From contig NZ_CP012109.1 in NCBI RefSeq assembly GCF_000280925.3, positions 5,972,501 to 6,036,500 on the forward strand: a stretch of DNA of 64,000 nucleotides. The letters are read 5' to 3'. Under the pieces are notes generated by a model, which saw only the letters and a list, made by a program, of their open reading frames with translations, made no database searches and was not told the origin of the DNA. Positions 17,699 through 25,433 of the stretch are shown piece by piece (position 1 is the first letter of the stretch; every line of letters starts with the position of its first letter). This DNA comes from Myxococcus hansupus (GTDB lineage: Bacteria > Myxococcota > Myxococcia > Myxococcales > Myxococcaceae). Position numbers and translations under genes: made by a program.

Positions 17699-19678
17699 AT
17701 GTTCCATCCAGGCAGTCCGTCCCGCTCCATGCTCTTCCTTCTCCCGCTGTTGTTGCTGTTGACGCAGACGGCTTGCGGTGACGACACGCCCACGCCCACA
17801 CCGGACGCGGGGCAGCAGACGCCCGATGGAGGCCAGGACGCGGGCCAGGACGACGCCGGCACGCCGCCGGAAGACGCGGGCGCTGACGACGCGGGCACCC
17901 CTCCGGACGACGCGGGCACGGGTGAAGAGGACGGCGGCTCCGGCCCTGTCGACGCGGGTGACCAGGACGCCGGCACGGGCGACGAGGACGGCGGCTCCGG
18001 CCCTGTCGACGCGGGCGAAGAGGACGCTGGCGCTGGCCCCATGGACGCGGGCGACGAGGATGGTGGCTCCGCCCCCGTGGACGCGGGTGCCGAGGACGGT
18101 GGCTCCGCGCCCGCGGACGCGGGCACCGAGGATGGCGGCACGGCGCCTGGCGACGCGGGGACTGGCGAGGAGGATGGCGGCACGGAGCCTGGGGACGCGG
18201 GTGCCGAGGACGGTGGCTCCGCGCCCACGGACGCGGGCAGCGGCGACGGCGGAACGGGTGACGGCGGCACCGAGCCCCCCGAGTGCCCCTTCGGCCCGCC
18301 GGATGCGGGCTCCCCGCCTCCGGGGGACCCGACGGTCGTCTCCGACCCGACGCAGGACATCCTGGTCCGGCTGCGCGCCATCCAAGGCCTCACCGTGGCG
18401 GAGAACCCCTCCGGCGTCGCCGTGCCCGCCGGCCACCGCTTCTTCGTCATGGAGTATGACCAGCCGGCCGACCACGCTCGCCCGGAGTGCCAGCGCTTCA
18501 AGCAGCGGATGGGCCTGCTGCACCGTTCGGACTCGGCGCCCATGGTCCTCCACACCAGTGGCTACTACGTGTCGTTGTCCGCGGGCCGCCGTGAGCTGAC
18601 GACGCTGGTCGCCGGCAACCAGCTCTCGCTCGAGCACCGCTTCTTCGAGCCGAGCCGCCCGGTGCCCACCGACTGGAGCCAGCTCACCATCAAGCAGTCC
18701 GCGGATGACTTCCACCGCATCGTCGAGGCGCTCAAGCCCATCTACACCGCGCGCTGGATTTCCACCGGCGGCAGCAAGGGCGGCGAGACGATGGTCTTCT
18801 ACCGCCGCTTCTACCCGAACGACGTGTACGCGACCGTGGCCTACGTGGCGCCGCTGGCCCGGGCCGATGACGAGCGCTTCCCGGCCTTCCAGGCCACCGT
18901 GGGAGGAGATGAGCTGCAGTGGTGCCGCGAGCGCATCCATGCCTTCCAGCGGGCCGTCCTGGAGCGGCGGGAGGAGATGCTGTCATTGCTGCGCAGCCAC
19001 GCCACGCAATACGGCCTGACGTACAACCAGTTGGGCTTCGAGCGGGCCCTGGAGCACCTGGCCATCGAGTCGTACTTCGCCTTCTGGCAGTACGACAGCC
19101 CCGCGAACTGCCAGTACTTCCCGACGGCCCAGGCCTCGAGCCAGGAGCTGATGGAGATGCTGGACTGGACCGTGGGCCTCGCCACGTTCTCGGACGGGAC
19201 CGCCAATGGCATCACGCCGTACCACCCGTACTACTTCCAGGCGAGCCTGGAGCTGGGGTGGCCCATGCCCTACGAGGCCCACCTGGGCAGCCTCATCCAG
19301 CACCCCAACACGGGCATCGCGCCGGTGTACTCGGTGCCGGGCGTCCCAGTCGTGTTCCGGCCCCAGGCCATGCAGGACATCGCGGACTGGCTCACCACCC
19401 AGGGCCAGCGGGTGATGTTCATCTACGGGGATCTGGACCCGTGGACGGCGGCGGCGTTCCCCATTGGAGATGCCCAGGACTCGCCGGTGTTCATCGTCCC
19501 GGGCGGCAACCACGGCGCCTCCATCGCCCGGCTGCCCGCCGCCGCGCGCGGCCAGGCCCAGGACACCGTGCGGCGCTGGGCGGAGGTCCCCTCGCTGAAG
19601 TACGCCCCCGTGCCGCACCCGGAGGCCGACATCATCGAGTTCGGTCCGCACCTGCCGCCTCGCCTCCAGGCGCGGTAG
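17699..19678 (+). CDS. S37-family (PS-10-like) serine peptidase, lipoprotein
   Basis: About 659 residues. Signal peptide with lipobox LTQTAC at Cys26, then a ~170-residue linker of DAG/EDGG repeats. The catalytic part resembles the Streptomyces tripeptidyl-aminopeptidase family S37: nucleophile in STGGSKGG (Ser359), acid in IYGDLDPW (Asp580 or Asp578), and His605 in PGGNHGAS. All three are present, so an active extracellular exopeptidase is likely. The start at 17699 has GAGGGG four bases upstream. Followed by a strong hairpin at 19691-19721; monocistronic. Confidence 0.88.
   Translation: MFHPGSPSRSMLFLLPLLLLLTQTACGDDTPTPTPDAGQQTPDGGQDAGQDDAGTPPEDAGADDAGTPPDDAGTGEEDGGSGPVDAGDQDAGTGDEDGGSGPVDAGEEDAGAGPMDAGDEDGGSAPVDAGAEDGGSAPADAGTEDGGTAPGDAGTGEEDGGTEPGDAGAEDGGSAPTDAGSGDGGTGDGGTEPPECPFGPPDAGSPPPGDPTVVSDPTQDILVRLRAIQGLTVAENPSGVAVPAGHRFFVMEYDQPADHARPECQRFKQRMGLLHRSDSAPMVLHTSGYYVSLSAGRRELTTLVAGNQLSLEHRFFEPSRPVPTDWSQLTIKQSADDFHRIVEALKPIYTARWISTGGSKGGETMVFYRRFYPNDVYATVAYVAPLARADDERFPAFQATVGGDELQWCRERIHAFQRAVLERREEMLSLLRSHATQYGLTYNQLGFERALEHLAIESYFAFWQYDSPANCQYFPTAQASSQELMEMLDWTVGLATFSDGTANGITPYHPYYFQASLELGWPMPYEAHLGSLIQHPNTGIAPVYSVPGVPVVFRPQAMQDIADWLTTQGQRVMFIYGDLDPWTAAAFPIGDAQDSPVFIVPGGNHGASIARLPAAARGQAQDTVRRWAEVPSLKYAPVPHPEADIIEFGPHLPPRLQAR
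17816..18330 (+). repeat. Asp-Ala-Gly / Glu-Asp-Gly-Gly linker repeats
   Basis: Imperfect repeats coding for units such as PVDAGDEDGGSA and PGDAGTGEEDGGT between the lipobox and the peptidase domain. The composition parallels the linkers of the DUF4215 lipoprotein at the left edge and the lipoprotein at 30321-31670, suggesting a common spacer that holds domains away from the membrane. Confidence 0.85.
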
Positions 19679-19690
19679 TCCTCGAGGCGC

Positions 19691-19721
19691 ACCACTCACC
19701 GGCCCACCACCGGTGAGTGGT
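19691..19721 (+). terminator. Hairpin after the S37 peptidase gene
   Basis: Perfect 12-bp stem: ACCACTCACCGG (19691-19702) with CCGGTGAGTGGT (19710-19721), loop 7, starting 12 bases after the stop codon. No T-run. Confidence 0.75.
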
Positions 19722-19728
19722 CCATGGC

Positions 19729-19771
19729 TGACGTGTCACCCCTGGGGCTGACACGTCAGCAACACGTGTCA
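19729..19771. promoter_or_regulatory. TGACRYGTCA operator pair upstream of arginine kinase
   Basis: TGACGTGTCA at 19729-19738 and TGACACGTCA at 19749-19758, 20 bases apart, plus a partial ACACGTGTCA at 19762-19771. The site at 19749-19758 ends 78 bases before the start codon, almost the same distance (76) as in the amidohydrolase array. Same motif, same phasing, so probably the same regulator. Confidence 0.7.
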
Positions 19772-19835
19772 TGGACGCGGACGCCACGCCAAGTCTGGAG
19801 AATCACTCACATTAAAACATCCGGCCCGGTGGCAC

Positions 19836-20879
19836 ATGTCCTGCTCAACCGGCGCCGCGATGTTGCTCCACAAGCACCTGACACCCGAGCTGAAATCCCG
19901 GCTCGAAAGACTCACGACGCGCAACGGCTGGACACTGCGGCGGGCCATTCAAAGCGGCCTCGACCACGAGGACTCCCAGATGGGCGTCTACGCGGGAGAC
20001 AGTGAGACCTATGCCCTGTTCTCACCGCTGCTCCACCCCATCATCCGGGACCACTCTGGCTACGACCTGGATGGACATCCGAGTGACTTCTCGCTCGAAG
20101 GGCTCCCCCAGGAGGCGTTGGACCCGTCGGGCGAGTTCATCCTCTCCACGCGGATTCGGGTCGGCCGGAACCTCGCCCGGTATGCGTTTCCTCCCGCCAT
20201 TGGTGCCCGCGCCCGCGCCGAGCTGGAGGCCGAGGTCGTCCAGGTCCTCTCGGGCCTGAAGGGAGAACTCGCGGGCGAGTACCACCCCCTGGCCAGCCTC
20301 TCTGAAGTCCAGCGACGGGCCTGGGTGGAGCAGCACTTCCTGTTCAAGCCCGGGGACCGCTTCCTGGACAGCGCGGGCGTCAACCGGGACTGGCCCCGGA
20401 ACCGTGGCATCTTCCACAGCACCGACATGCGGTTCATCGTCTGGGTGGGCGAGGAAGACGCCCTGCGCATCATCAGCATGCAGTCGGGCTCCGGGCTCGC
20501 GGAGGCATTCCACCGCCTCAAGTCGGCGCTGGACGTCCTCGGCGAGCAGCTCGACTTCGCGCGGGATTCACGGCTCGGCTACCACACGGCGTGCCCCACG
20601 AACCTGGGCACCGCCATGCGCGCCTCGGTGCTCATCCGGCTGCCGCGACTGTCGCGCCGCCCGGACTTCCACGCCCGCTGCGCCCGCCTGGGGCTCGCCG
20701 TGCGCGGCCTGCACGGAGAACACTCCGACGCCGAGGATGGAATCCATGACATCTCCAACGCCACCCGGCTCGGCGTGACGGAGCGAGACATCTACCGGCA
20801 ACTGTGGACAGGGATTCGACAGCTCATTTCGCTGGAGACTCGCAGCGGAATCTTGAACGACACCCGACGCGGCAACTGA
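19836..20879 (+). CDS. Arginine kinase (ATP:guanido phosphotransferase)
   Basis: About 347 residues, the full length of a phosphagen kinase and longer than McsB-type relatives without the N-domain. Diagnostic blocks are STRIRVGRNL, RGIFHSTDMRFIVWVGEEDALRIISMQ, CPTNLGTAMRASV with Cys253, and RGLHGEHSDAEDG. It should phosphorylate L-arginine with ATP as an energy buffer in the cytoplasm; a homologue in Myxococcus xanthus is linked to stress tolerance and development. Oddities: the usual NEED motif reads GEED, and where I remember the catalytic loop Glu (HTE) this protein has Asp298 (HSD). Start at 19836 has GGTGG four bases before; ATG 19860 is possible. Preceded by the operator pair; ends in a strong terminator. 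Confidence 0.92.
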   Translation: MSCSTGAAMLLHKHLTPELKSRLERLTTRNGWTLRRAIQSGLDHEDSQMGVYAGDSETYALFSPLLHPIIRDHSGYDLDGHPSDFSLEGLPQEALDPSGEFILSTRIRVGRNLARYAFPPAIGARARAELEAEVVQVLSGLKGELAGEYHPLASLSEVQRRAWVEQHFLFKPGDRFLDSAGVNRDWPRNRGIFHSTDMRFIVWVGEEDALRIISMQSGSGLAEAFHRLKSALDVLGEQLDFARDSRLGYHTACPTNLGTAMRASVLIRLPRLSRRPDFHARCARLGLAVRGLHGEHSDAEDGIHDISNATRLGVTERDIYRQLWTGIRQLISLETRSGILNDTRRGN

Positions 20880-20962
20880 AAACAGCCCAAGGCGACAGCC
20901 CCGGGCGATGTCGTCTGTGACGGCACGGGCTGGGCCTGCAACGGCGACATCGGGTGATGTCT

Positions 20963-20995
20963 CGCACGCCCCGGGGCACGAAGCCCCGGGGTGCG
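20963..20995. terminator. Strong GC hairpin between arginine kinase and proX-like gene
   Basis: CGCACGCCCCGGGGC at 20963-20977 pairs with GCCCCGGGGTGCG (20983-20995) around ACGAA, with one bulged base. It lies between convergent stops at 20879 and 21007 and can act both ways. Confidence 0.75.
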
Positions 20996-21006
20996 CACAG
21001 GGGGGC

Positions 21007-21918
21007 TCAGGCCTTGGGAATCCACCCGTCCACGAGCGCTTGGTTCTGCTTCATCCACTCACGCACGGCCTTCTCCGGCGTGCCGGCGGCGTCCTCGACA
21101 GCGCCCATCAAGCTGCCGAGCTGCTGGTCATCCAGCTTGAAGTTGCGCAGCAGCGCCGCGACGTCGGGCAGGTCCTTCTCCAGGCCCACGCGCGACAGCG
21201 TGTGGATGGACTCCTTGGCGCCATAGACGCCCTTCGGGTCCTCCAGGAACTTCAGGTCCCAGCGCGCGAACTTCCAGTGCGGCTTCCACCCGGTGACGAC
21301 CACGGGGCGCTTCTTGGCGACGGCGTCCTTGAGCTCCGCCGTCATCGCCGGCCCGCTGGAGGGAACCAGCTTCAGCTCCAGCCCGTACGCCTCGATGGCC
21401 TTCTCCGTCGTGGTCATGATGCCCGCGCCGGAGTCGATGCCCACGATGGACTGGTTGAGCGCCTGCTTCTTGCCGTTGAGCTGCTCGATGCTGTTGATGT
21501 CCAGGTCCGCCGGCACCACCAGGCCGATGCGGGCATCGTCATAGCTGACGCCCAGGTCCACCACCTTGCCCTTGAAGCGCTCCATGTAGCTCTGGTGGGT
21601 GACGGGCAGCCAGCTATCCAGGAAGAAGTCCGCGTCGCCATTGGCGAGCGAGGCGAACACCGGCGCCACGTCCGCCATGGTCGTCTTGACCTGGTAGCCC
21701 ATCTTGTCTTCCAGGACGGCCTGCACCAGGTGCGTCATGGCCACGCCTTCGGCCCAGTTCACATAGACGATGCGGACCACGGGCTTCTTCGCGGGCGCGG
21801 CCGTCTCGGCGCCTTCCGCCGCGGGCGCCTTGTTCTCCTGCTTGCAACCGGGAGCGACGAGCAGCCCCGCCACGGCACTGAGCACCAGGGGCAGCCGGTG
21901 GAGAGAGGACAGGTTCAT
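21007..21918 (-). CDS. proX: Glycine betaine/osmoprotectant ABC transporter substrate-binding lipoprotein
   Basis: About 303 residues. Signal peptide with Cys in LLVAPGCKQ, then an Ala/Glu-rich linker and an OpuAC-type binding domain: RIVYVNWAEGVAMTHLVQAVLE, DFFLDSWLPVTHQSYM, VVVTGWKPHWKFARWDLKFLEDP. The Trp-rich positions are typical of the quaternary-amine cage in betaine-binding proteins. Start at 21918 (MNLSS...) uses AAGGAG nine bases upstream; an ATG at 21936 overlaps the permease stop as ATGA but has no site of its own. Last gene of the porin-proV-proW-proX operon. It should deliver betaine or a similar solute to the permease. Confidence 0.92.
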   Translation of the reverse strand: MNLSSLHRLPLVLSAVAGLLVAPGCKQENKAPAAEGAETAAPAKKPVVRIVYVNWAEGVAMTHLVQAVLEDKMGYQVKTTMADVAPVFASLANGDADFFLDSWLPVTHQSYMERFKGKVVDLGVSYDDARIGLVVPADLDINSIEQLNGKKQALNQSIVGIDSGAGIMTTTEKAIEAYGLELKLVPSSGPAMTAELKDAVAKKRPVVVTGWKPHWKFARWDLKFLEDPKGVYGAKESIHTLSRVGLEKDLPDVAALLRNFKLDDQQLGSLMGAVEDAAGTPEKAVREWMKQNQALVDGWIPKA

Positions 21919-21932
21919 GGTGCGGGTCTCCT

Positions 21933-22766
21933 TCATGATGAGCGCGTCCGGGGCTTGCCCAGCGCATGAGTCAAACGGTCCAGCACGATGGCCAGGATGA
22001 CCACCGCGATGCCGCTCTCGAAGCCCAGCCCGATGCGAAGCTGGGTGATGCCTTTCAGGACCTGCTCGCCCAGGCCACCCGCGCCAATCATCGCGGAGAT
22101 GACCACCATGGACAGCGACAGCATGATGGTCTGGTTCACCCCGGCCAGCAGCGTGGGGATGGCGATGGGGAGCTGGACGTTGAGCAGCGTCTGTCGGGGC
22201 GTCGCGCCAAACGCGATGGCCGCCTCGACGACCTCGGCGGGCACCTGGCGGATGCCCAGGTTGGTGAGGCGCACGGCGGGAGGCATGGCGAAGATGACCG
22301 TGGCCACCACGCCCGGCACCTTGCCCAGCCGGAAGAACAGCACCGCGGGGATGAGGTAGACGAAGGCGGGCATCGTCTGCATCAGGTCCAGGGCGGGACG
22401 CAGCACCCGCTCCACGGTCCGGCTGTAGGCGGCCCAGATGCCCAGGGGGATTCCCAGCACCAGCGCCACCAACGCCGAGCTGAGCACCAGCGCCAGCGTC
22501 TCCATGGTGGCCTGCCAAAGCCCCATGTCCTGGATGAGCAGCATGCCCAGCGCGGTGAACACCGCCGTGCCCAGGCCCGACAAGCGCCAGGCCAGCACCA
22601 TCAACACCGCGATGATGGCGTAGCTCGGCGGCAGGAGCAGCGCGGACTCCAGTCCCTGGATGCAGGCGGAGAGAACGGAACGGATGGCGTCGAACACGGG
22701 CGCGCCGCGCTCCCCCAACCAATCGATGAGCTCCTCGAAGCCTTCTCCAATCTTCAGTGTGCTCAT
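21933..22766 (-). CDS. proW: Osmoprotectant ABC transporter permease
   Basis: About 277 residues with six or more membrane segments. The EAA loop is visible as VEAAIAFGATPRQTLLNVQLPIAIPTLLAGV, and the QTMPAFVYLIPAVLFFRLGKVPG block is characteristic of ProW. It starts one base after the TGA of the ATPase gene (GGGAG-type site in its end) and its stop overlaps a possible start of the binding protein, so the three are translationally linked. Inner-membrane channel component of the betaine uptake system. Confidence 0.95.
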   Translation of the reverse strand: MSTLKIGEGFEELIDWLGERGAPVFDAIRSVLSACIQGLESALLLPPSYAIIAVLMVLAWRLSGLGTAVFTALGMLLIQDMGLWQATMETLALVLSSALVALVLGIPLGIWAAYSRTVERVLRPALDLMQTMPAFVYLIPAVLFFRLGKVPGVVATVIFAMPPAVRLTNLGIRQVPAEVVEAAIAFGATPRQTLLNVQLPIAIPTLLAGVNQTIMLSLSMVVISAMIGAGGLGEQVLKGITQLRIGLGFESGIAVVILAIVLDRLTHALGKPRTRSS

Positions 22767-22767
22767 G

Positions 22768-23952
22768 TCAGCTCTTCTCCCCCGCGATGCTGGCCAGCAA
22801 GGTGGCGCGGCTGACGATGCCCAGGAAGGACTGGTCCTCGGCGACGACCGCGATGGGAATCTGGGTGGTGGCCGCCACCGCCACCAGCTTCGACAGCGGC
22901 GTGTCCGGTGACGTGGTGGGCAAATCCGTGACGAGGATGCCGTCCAGGCTGTGCTTGTTCTCCGCCATCAGCCGCAGCGCGTCCTCGATGCGCACCACGC
23001 CCACCAGCTTTCGCGCCTGGTTGGTGACGAAGAGCGTGGAGGTGCCCGACTCGCGCATGCGCTTGACGGCCAGCGCGGGCCCGTCCTTGGGGTGCACCAC
23101 GGATTCGGGCCGCCGCATGATGGTCCGCGCGGTGATGACCTTGGTGCGGTCCACGTGCTCCACGAAGGCACGCACGTAGTCGTCCGCCGGGCTCGTGAGA
23201 ATCTCCTCCGGCGTGCCGAGCTGCGCGATGCGGCCGTCCTTCATGATGACGATGCGCCCGCCCAGCTTGAGCGCCTCGTCCAGGTCGTGGGTGATGAACA
23301 CGATGGTCTTGTTCATCCGCGACTGGAGCTCCAGCAGCTCGTCCTGCATCTGCCGGCGGATGAGCGGGTCCAACGCGCTGAAGGCCTCGTCCATGAGCAG
23401 GATTTCCGCGTCGGTGGCAATGGCCCGGGCCAGCCCCACGCGCTGCTGCATGCCGCCGGAGAGCTCCCGGGGGAGCTTCTCCTCGTAGCCCTTCAAGCCC
23501 ACCAGCTCGAGCGCGTGCTGCGCCTTGGGCCGGGAGTCACGCCGCTCCAGGCCCTGCATCTCCAGGCCGTACTCCACGTTGCGGATGACGCTGCGGTGCG
23601 GGAGCAGGCCGAAGTTCTGGAACACCATGGCCATCTTCCGGCGCCGCACGTCGAGCAGGCCCGCCTTGTCCGCCTTCGTGACGTCCACGCCGTCCACGTG
23701 CACGCTCCCGGCGGAGGGCTCGATGAGGCGGTTGAGGCAGCGCAGCACCGTGGACTTGCCGCTGCCGGACAGGCCCATGATGACGAAGATTTCACCGGCC
23801 TTCACGTCGAACGAAGCCTCCTGGATGGCCACGGTGCAACCCGTCTCCTCCAGGATTTGCTGCTTGCTCCGCCCCTGCTCCAGCAGGGCGATGGCTCGCT
23901 CCGGGTTCCCGCCGTAAATCTTCCGCAGGCCGCGGACTTCTATCTTCTCCAT
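22768..23952 (-). CDS. proV: Osmoprotectant ABC transporter ATP-binding protein with CBS domains
   Basis: About 394 residues. Walker A GLSGSGKST at 60-68, signature ELSGGMQQRVGLARA, Walker B ILLMDEAFSALDP, and H-loop VFITHDLDEALKLG are intact. The C-terminal ~110 residues are a CBS pair (VVHPKDGPALAVKRMRESG..., IPIAVVAEDQSFLGIVSR), which in ProV/OpuA senses ionic strength or nucleotide. The N-terminal YGGNPERAIALLEQG extension is also ProV-like. Start at 23952 has GAGG five bases upstream and lies seven bases after the porin stop. Drives betaine import. Confidence 0.95.
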   Translation of the reverse strand: MEKIEVRGLRKIYGGNPERAIALLEQGRSKQQILEETGCTVAIQEASFDVKAGEIFVIMGLSGSGKSTVLRCLNRLIEPSAGSVHVDGVDVTKADKAGLLDVRRRKMAMVFQNFGLLPHRSVIRNVEYGLEMQGLERRDSRPKAQHALELVGLKGYEEKLPRELSGGMQQRVGLARAIATDAEILLMDEAFSALDPLIRRQMQDELLELQSRMNKTIVFITHDLDEALKLGGRIVIMKDGRIAQLGTPEEILTSPADDYVRAFVEHVDRTKVITARTIMRRPESVVHPKDGPALAVKRMRESGTSTLFVTNQARKLVGVVRIEDALRLMAENKHSLDGILVTDLPTTSPDTPLSKLVAVAATTQIPIAVVAEDQSFLGIVSRATLLASIAGEKS

Positions 23953-23959
23953 GGGGACC

Positions 23960-25162
23960 TCAGAAGTAGTAGCCGACGTTGATGTTGAAGCGCGTTTCCC
24001 AATCCGCGTTCGGGTCGCCCTCGGCCAGCGCGTGGCCATAGGCGGGCCCCAGCCACGGCTGGTTCTTTCCGCTCGCCATGTCGACGTACGTGTAGACGGG
24101 GCCCGCGGTGACGAGCATGCCCAGCACGTTCTGCATCGACGTCTCGAAGGCCGCGTTGGCTTTATCGAAGAGGCTGAAGTTGTCGTAGAAGGTCAGCTTG
24201 GAGATGGGCCCCCACGCCACGGGCACGTCGTACGCGAGCCCCGCCGCGTAGACGGTGCCCCGCGTGGCCATCTTGTAGGGCGCGTCATACGCACCCATCG
24301 TCACGATGGAGGAGTCGTGCTCTTCCGGGTTCTTCAGGTCATAGCCGTACGACAGGACCTGCAACCGGAGGTTGAACGGACCGTAGTAACCATCCAGGTG
24401 CGCCGCGCCGGCCCAGTTCAAGCCGTTGCGCTTGGTGATGCTGTTGTAGATCTGCCCCGTCTGCGCCGAGACGCCCACCTCGGTCCGCCCCAAATCACCA
24501 TGCTGGAACGTGTAGGCCACGCGAGCGTTGAGCTTGTTGCTCTCATGGTTCGCGCTGTCCACGCCCAGGTACGCCTCGGTCGGGTTGGAGCTGTTCACCT
24601 GCACCACGTCGTACGAGTAGCGCGCGCTGTCCGTGCTCCGGCCGGTGAAGTTGCCTTCGTCGCTCTTGTAGAAGGCGAACTGGAGGTCCCAGGGCCCCTG
24701 GGTATGGACGAGCTTCAGGCCCATGTCGTAGTCGTCCTCCATGCCCATGTAATACGGCAGGGAGAAGAACCAGTTGTGTGAGGCATACGGCAGGATGCCG
24801 AATGGCACACGGTGGACGCCCAACTGGAGCTGAGTCGCCTTGGTGAACTCATACCCCACCCAACCGTGGTGAAGCATGGAGTAGCCCGCGTAGAAGCGGT
24901 ACTCGGTGGACAGCAGAATCTTGGACAGTCTGGCGTCGACGTTGAGACGGAACGTATCGAAAGCCATGTCACCGCCACGGTTTCGATTGTCTTCCTCGCC
25001 AAGCCACGTTTTGTAGAAAGCGTTGACACGCAGCGCCCCGCCCACCTTGAGCATGTCCGCGTCTTCCACCGCGGCCTCCTCGGCACGTGCGGAAGGCGCA
25101 AGCAGACAAGTCAATCCAGACAACACAACGGCACCGGTGAAACGGGTAAGACGCGTTGACAA
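23960..25162 (-). CDS. Outer-membrane porin-like beta-barrel protein, first gene of proVWX operon
   Basis: About 400 residues. I chose a TTG start at 25162: AGGAG lies six bases before it and the product then begins with a clean signal peptide, STRLTRFTGAVVLSGLTCLL ending APSARA. ATG or GTG starts further up to 25303 would put ~47 odd residues before it. The mature part alternates polar and aromatic residues (TEYRFYAGYSM, WVGYEFTKATQLQLGVHRVPFG, KLVHTQGPWDLQFAFYKSD) and ends in NVGYYF with a terminal Phe, all typical of outer-membrane barrels. It directly precedes proV, so I infer that it admits osmoprotectants through the outer membrane. No specific family name recognised. Confidence 0.85.
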   Translation of the reverse strand: MSTRLTRFTGAVVLSGLTCLLAPSARAEEAAVEDADMLKVGGALRVNAFYKTWLGEEDNRNRGGDMAFDTFRLNVDARLSKILLSTEYRFYAGYSMLHHGWVGYEFTKATQLQLGVHRVPFGILPYASHNWFFSLPYYMGMEDDYDMGLKLVHTQGPWDLQFAFYKSDEGNFTGRSTDSARYSYDVVQVNSSNPTEAYLGVDSANHESNKLNARVAYTFQHGDLGRTEVGVSAQTGQIYNSITKRNGLNWAGAAHLDGYYGPFNLRLQVLSYGYDLKNPEEHDSSIVTMGAYDAPYKMATRGTVYAAGLAYDVPVAWGPISKLTFYDNFSLFDKANAAFETSMQNVLGMLVTAGPVYTYVDMASGKNQPWLGPAYGHALAEGDPNADWETRFNINVGYYF

Positions 25163-25433
25163 CCGCAACTCCTGGCAATAGGCAGCGGACACACGCCGGC
25201 CTCGAGGGCCACGCGCGTCCAGAGCGCCTGACTTGGCACATGGGGCGGTCCTCTCCCGTTGCACACGCAGCGAGGACGCTGGCGCGCGGGACAGTCCACC
25301 CAAGGAACAATGCGGTAGTTCGTTAACAGGTCAGGCGGATCACGTCTAGACCTTTGAGTTCAAACGACCTGCCTCAAGGCGTGAGACTGCCTGCATGCCA
25401 GTGCCTGTGAACCCACACACAACGCGTGGGTCA
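25163..25433. other. Leader/promoter region of the osmoprotectant operon
   Basis: About 270 bases. On the minus strand a lower-GC stretch around 25300-25380 contains an inverted TTGAG...CTCAA pair (25354-25358 and 25373-25377). A weak hairpin ACCCAC...GTGGGT (25411-25431) just after the end of the upstream gene may terminate it. No confident promoter boxes. Confidence 0.4.

Noticed and set aside
22768-24039. Longer ATP-binding protein starting at 24039
   Set aside because: The extra N-terminus overlaps the end of the porin gene and is not ProV-like; ATG 23952 has a ribosome site.
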